16,775 nt of DNA from Kiritimatiellia bacterium (GTDB taxonomy: Bacteria > Verrucomicrobiota > Kiritimatiellia > RFP12 > DVOR01). Numbering within the stretch: position 1 is the first letter of the stretch; each line of letters begins with the position of its first letter. Below, piece after piece: positions 14,554 through 16,775 of this stretch. Where the stretch lies: the NCBI GenBank assembly GCA_900771325.1, contig CAAGNN010000124.1, positions 1-16,775 of the forward strand. The letters run 5' to 3'. Made by a program: the position numbers and the translations under genes. The notes beneath the pieces are model-generated. The model had not been told where the DNA came from, searched no databases, and saw only the letters and a program-made list of their open reading frames with translations.

Positions 14554-14760
14554 GTGACAGAGCGAGAGATTTACTTATGCAAGTTGGCGCTGCGCGTGCT
14601 CGAGGGTTCGGGTTCGGCGGGGGTTGGGCGTGATGCGTGGATGGAGCAGGTGGGGATTTGTGCGCAAGGTCCGCTGACGAGTGCCGAGCAGTCGGCGCTG
14701 ATTAGCAAGGTTGAGCATAACGGCTGGGCGCTGTCGTACCGCGACCCGATTCGCGAGTAG
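14554..14760 (+). CDS. Small winged-helix-like phage protein, apparently cut by an in-frame TAG
   Basis: 68 codons from GTG 14554, chosen because AGGAGG ends 5 nt upstream. The sequence LCKLALRVLEGSGSAG, then VGRDAWMEQVGICAQGPLTSAEQ and ALISKVEHNGWALSYRDPIRE, is arranged like a winged helix: helix 1, a helix-turn-helix, then the wing. It stops at TAG 14758-14760, but the same frame continues VRWVLSGPGSLALGAL and ends at TGA 14809-14811, which overlaps the next gene's ATG as ATGA. That extension resembles the final strand and helix of winged-helix proteins, so the intact form is probably 85 codons. It is the first gene of a Mu-like packaging module; by position it may be the counterpart of small genes before the Mu gp25 homologue. 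Function unknown. Confidence 0.6.
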   Translation: MTEREIYLCKLALRVLEGSGSAGVGRDAWMEQVGICAQGPLTSAEQSALISKVEHNGWALSYRDPIRE

Positions 14761-14811
14761 GTGCGCTGGGTGCTTTCGGGACCTGGTTCGCTAGCGTTGG
14801 GGGCTCTATGA
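14758..14811 (+). other. In-frame continuation of the winged-helix gene after TAG
   Basis: Codons after the TAG read VRWVLSGPGSLALGAL and stop at TGA 14809-14811, sharing ATGA with the next gene at 14808. The neighbouring phage genes are joined in the same way (15149-15152 and 15703-15706), which supports 14811 as the ancestral end. Confidence 0.5.
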
Positions 14812-15152
14812 CAGAGATTGACCCCGGCACGATGAGCGAGGGGACGCATGCGCTCCTCTGGGTGATTGGCCTCCTGGTCACAGGCGGTGGCGGCTACTTC
14901 ATCGGCAACAAACGCAAGGTGCAGCTGGAGCCCAACCGCGTGGAGGTGAGCCCGGATGCCATCACGCAACTACGCGCCGAACTCGATGCGCACATCTGCG
15001 ACTGCAACAAGAACCACGCGGCCGTGGAACTGCGCCTCTCCTCGACCGAGAAGGACGTGGCCGAAATCAAGGGTCAGCTGCCGCACATCAACCAATCGCT
15101 CCACCGCATTGAGGGCAAGATTGACACCCTGATGGGGAAGGTGCGGATATGA
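14808..15152 (+). CDS. Mu gp25-like (DUF2730-type) membrane/coiled-coil protein
   Basis: 114 aa from ATG 14808. Residues ~13-33 form one transmembrane segment (ALLWVIGLLVTGGGGYFIG) followed by the basic NKRK. Residues ~48-110 are helical with heptad-like spacing (ITQLRAELDAHICDC, VELRLSSTEKDVAEIKGQL, SLHRIEGKIDTLM), a coiled coil. This TM-plus-coiled-coil form, placed immediately before a gp27-like and a gp28-like gene, matches phage Mu gp25 (DUF2730) by order and form rather than by detailed sequence. It overlaps the next gene as ATGA. Its exact role is unknown even in Mu. The two cysteines in ICDCN (~61-65) are unusual. A spanin or holin-type role is less likely given the long coiled coil. 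Confidence 0.65.
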   Translation: MTEIDPGTMSEGTHALLWVIGLLVTGGGGYFIGNKRKVQLEPNRVEVSPDAITQLRAELDAHICDCNKNHAAVELRLSSTEKDVAEIKGQLPHINQSLHRIEGKIDTLMGKVRI

Positions 15153-15706
15153 AGAAGCGACGGATGGATGCGTGGGACGCAGGCCTCACCGAGGCGCAGC
15201 GTTGGGAGGTCTACGAGAAGGCCAAAGGCGTCACCTGGACTGCCTTCGCCGACTATCTGAACGCCGAATACGGCATCCGGCCGAGCAAGAACGCCATCTA
15301 CGACTGGATGGCGTGGATGCGCCGCGAGGAGGGTCAGCACCGCCTGGAGCGGGCGATTGCCGCGCGCAAGGAGCTCAAGGGGCTATCGGATGCGGGTGCG
15401 TTGGACGCGCAGACGGCGGATGCGTATATGGCCTTGGCCAACGATGCGATCCTCTCGGGCGACCCGGAGAAGGCTGCGCGCATCGTCGCTGCGGCGGTGC
15501 AGATCAATGCCGCGAGCCTGCGTCTGGCCGAGCAGCGCCAAAATGCCGAGCGCCTGCGCCTCCAGCAGCGTGCCCTCGACCTGCAGCGCGAGAAGTTCGA
15601 GGCGGCCGAGAAACGCCTGAATGCGGCGGCCGAGGCTGCGCAGGATACCACCCTCACCGAGGCCGAACGCCTCGCCAAGATTAACGCCATCTTTGGTCTG
15701 AAATGA
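15149..15706 (+). CDS. Mu gp27-like protein (DUF3486), putative small terminase subunit
   Basis: 185 aa from ATG 15149, overlapping the previous stop as ATGA. Residues ~14-60 are a helix-turn-helix region: LTEAQRWEVYEKAKGV, WTAFADYLNAEYGIRPSKNA, IYDWMAWMRRE, the same plan as Mu gp27 in which a C-terminal 'S-K-x-x-x-x-x-W/Y' helix binds DNA. Residues ~62-175 are long amphipathic helices rich in Ala/Glu/Arg (RLRLQQRALDLQREKFEAAE), suited to oligomerisation. The gene ends with the common AKINAIFGLK-type tail, and its TGA overlaps the terminase ATG. In Mu-like phages gp27 and gp28 lie together and gp28 is the large terminase; gp27 is therefore taken as the small subunit that recognises the packaging site. 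Confidence 0.8.
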   Translation: MKKRRMDAWDAGLTEAQRWEVYEKAKGVTWTAFADYLNAEYGIRPSKNAIYDWMAWMRREEGQHRLERAIAARKELKGLSDAGALDAQTADAYMALANDAILSGDPEKAARIVAAAVQINAASLRLAEQRQNAERLRLQQRALDLQREKFEAAEKRLNAAAEAAQDTTLTEAERLAKINAIFGLK

Positions 15707-16775
15707 ACGGCACGCAGTCCATTCTCGAATCCATTCTCAAGCCCTACCAGCTCGCCTGGGTGCGCGATGCGAGCCGCTTTAAGATTGGGCTTTGGAGCCG
15801 GCAGACGGGCAAGAGCTTTGCGACGGCGTGCGAGGCGGTGCTACACTGCCTCTTGCACCCGGGCACGCTGTGGGTGGTGCTTTCGGCGGGGGAGCGGCAA
15901 GCGATTGAATGGATGCGCAAGGCCAAGCAGTGGGCCGAGGCGGTGCAGTTGGCGCTCTCGGCCTACGATGAAACGCGCCCTAGCGGTAACGCGCTCATGA
16001 CGCGCGCGGAGATCACCTTTGCCAACAAGTCCCGCATCATCGCCATCCCGGCAAACCCGGACACCGCCCGCGGCTACTCGGCCAACTTGGTGCTCGACGA
16101 GTTCGCCATCCACGAAAAGCCGTGGGACATCTGGGCCGCGATTTACCCCTCCATCACCAATCCTCTCTCCGGCCAAAAGCTCCTGCGCATTGTCAGCACC
16201 CCCAAGGGCATGGGCAACAAGTTCGCCGACCTCTGGCACAAGAACGCCGCCTACTCCAAGCACAAAGTGACCATCCTCGACGCGGTGGCCCAAGGCCTGC
16301 CGGTCAACCTCGAGGAACTCCGCGCGGGCGTCGACGACCCCGACATCTGGGCGCAGGAGTACCTCTGCGAGTTCATCGACACCACCAGCGTGCTCTTGCC
16401 CTACGACCTCATCGCCCCCTGCGAAGTCCCCACGCTCGATCCCTCCTGCGTCCCGCCCGATGCCCCCCTCTATGTCGGCATGGACATCGGCCGCAGCAAA
16501 GACCTCTCCGTCATCCTCGTCGGCGCGAAGGTCAATGGCGTCACCCACCTTGTCCGCACGGAGGTGCTGCGCAAGATGCCCTTTGCCGAGCAGTTGGAGA
16601 CCCTCTGCGACATCGCCCGCGACGGGTACGTCCGCCGGGTGGCCATCGATGCCACGGGCATCGGCGCGATGCTCGCCGAGGAGGCCCGCCGCGCCCTCGG
16701 TAGCAAGGCCGAAGGGGTGGTTTTCAACGCCAAAACCAAGGGCGAACTCTATGCCACGATGCGCCGCGCCTTCGA
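15703..16775 (+). CDS. Mu gp28-like large terminase subunit (ATPase and nuclease), partial at window end
   Basis: 357 complete codons are visible from ATG 15703; the frame is open at the window edge, so the C-terminus is missing. The family is usually ~450-550 aa. ATPase domain: atypical Walker A WSRQTGKS (31-38, K37), Walker B NLVLDE (128-133, D132, E133), and coupling motif STP (165-167). RNase H-like nuclease domain: VGMDIGRSKD with D261, and VAIDATGIG with D316, two of the expected acidic metal ligands; the third would lie beyond the window. This is the DNA-packaging motor that fills proheads and cuts the DNA. It is intact as far as visible. In the Mu order the portal (gp29) would follow. 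Confidence 0.9.
   Translation, partial: MNGTQSILESILKPYQLAWVRDASRFKIGLWSRQTGKSFATACEAVLHCLLHPGTLWVVLSAGERQAIEWMRKAKQWAEAVQLALSAYDETRPSGNALMTRAEITFANKSRIIAIPANPDTARGYSANLVLDEFAIHEKPWDIWAAIYPSITNPLSGQKLLRIVSTPKGMGNKFADLWHKNAAYSKHKVTILDAVAQGLPVNLEELRAGVDDPDIWAQEYLCEFIDTTSVLLPYDLIAPCEVPTLDPSCVPPDAPLYVGMDIGRSKDLSVILVGAKVNGVTHLVRTEVLRKMPFAEQLETLCDIARDGYVRRVAIDATGIGAMLAEEARRALGSKAEGVVFNAKTKGELYATMRRAF

Noticed and set aside
14412..14633. 73-codon + strand frame upstream of the first phage gene
   Set aside because: No ribosome site; it crosses the repeats and the hairpin and overlaps the well-supported GTG start at 14554 in another frame.

Overview
The window comes from a bacterial chromosome, GC-rich over most of its length and visibly more AT-rich in the first ~2 kb. 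No rRNA, tRNA or housekeeping gene is present, so the taxon is an inference. Very large secreted proteins built of alternating InlB-type repeats and putative Ig-like modules, an LPS-type glycosylation operon and a Mu-like head module together suggest a Gram-negative of the PVC group (Verrucomicrobiota/Kiritimatiellota/Lentisphaerota type), possibly from a metagenome. This is not proven.

Layout. (1) 1-2530 is an accessory island on the + strand. It holds a secreted carboxypeptidase-regulatory-like domain protein with a frameshifted tail, then a stand-alone PD-(D/E)XK nuclease resembling the nuclease half of Card1/Can2 (DUF1887). The nuclease has its own promoter-like boxes and a palindrome over the -10 element. 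About 600 bp of non-coding DNA follows, with a 22-bp tandem repeat array and two heptanucleotide repeat clusters. (2) 2530-9290 on the - strand encodes a membrane-anchored coiled-coil protein downstream of a giant secreted repeat protein of about 1,965 codons. The giant gene has a clear sigma70-type promoter, a strong ribosome binding site, a signal peptide and a downstream hairpin terminator. Its reading frame is broken twice, by a frameshift after about 30-40 codons and by an in-frame TGA. (3) 9377-14204 on the - strand is a tight four-gene operon: GT4 glycosyltransferase, GT8 glycosyltransferase, polysaccharide deacetylase, and a two-domain protein joining a WaaP/Kdo-kinase-like domain to a GT-A glycosyltransferase. 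The first three genes are linked by ATGA overlaps. The set fits building and modifying an LPS core or a similar surface glycan. (4) 14205-14553 is a non-coding junction with a G-rich quadruplex-prone tract, a triple 9-bp repeat and a hairpin that contains the next gene's Shine-Dalgarno. (5) 14554-16775 on the + strand is the start of a Mu-like packaging module: a small winged-helix-like protein, a gp25-like membrane/coiled-coil protein, a gp27-like (DUF3486) small-terminase candidate, and a gp28-like large terminase cut by the window end.

The most distinctive items are the solo Card1-like nuclease with its operator, the kinase-glycosyltransferase fusion, the hairpin over the first phage gene's RBS, and a recurrent pattern of single-base disruptions: a frameshift at ~702-719, a frameshift at ~9084-9129, TGA at 8137-8139 and TAG at 14758-14760. 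That pattern may be real decay or recoding, or assembly error. No CRISPR array, IS element or tRNA was found.
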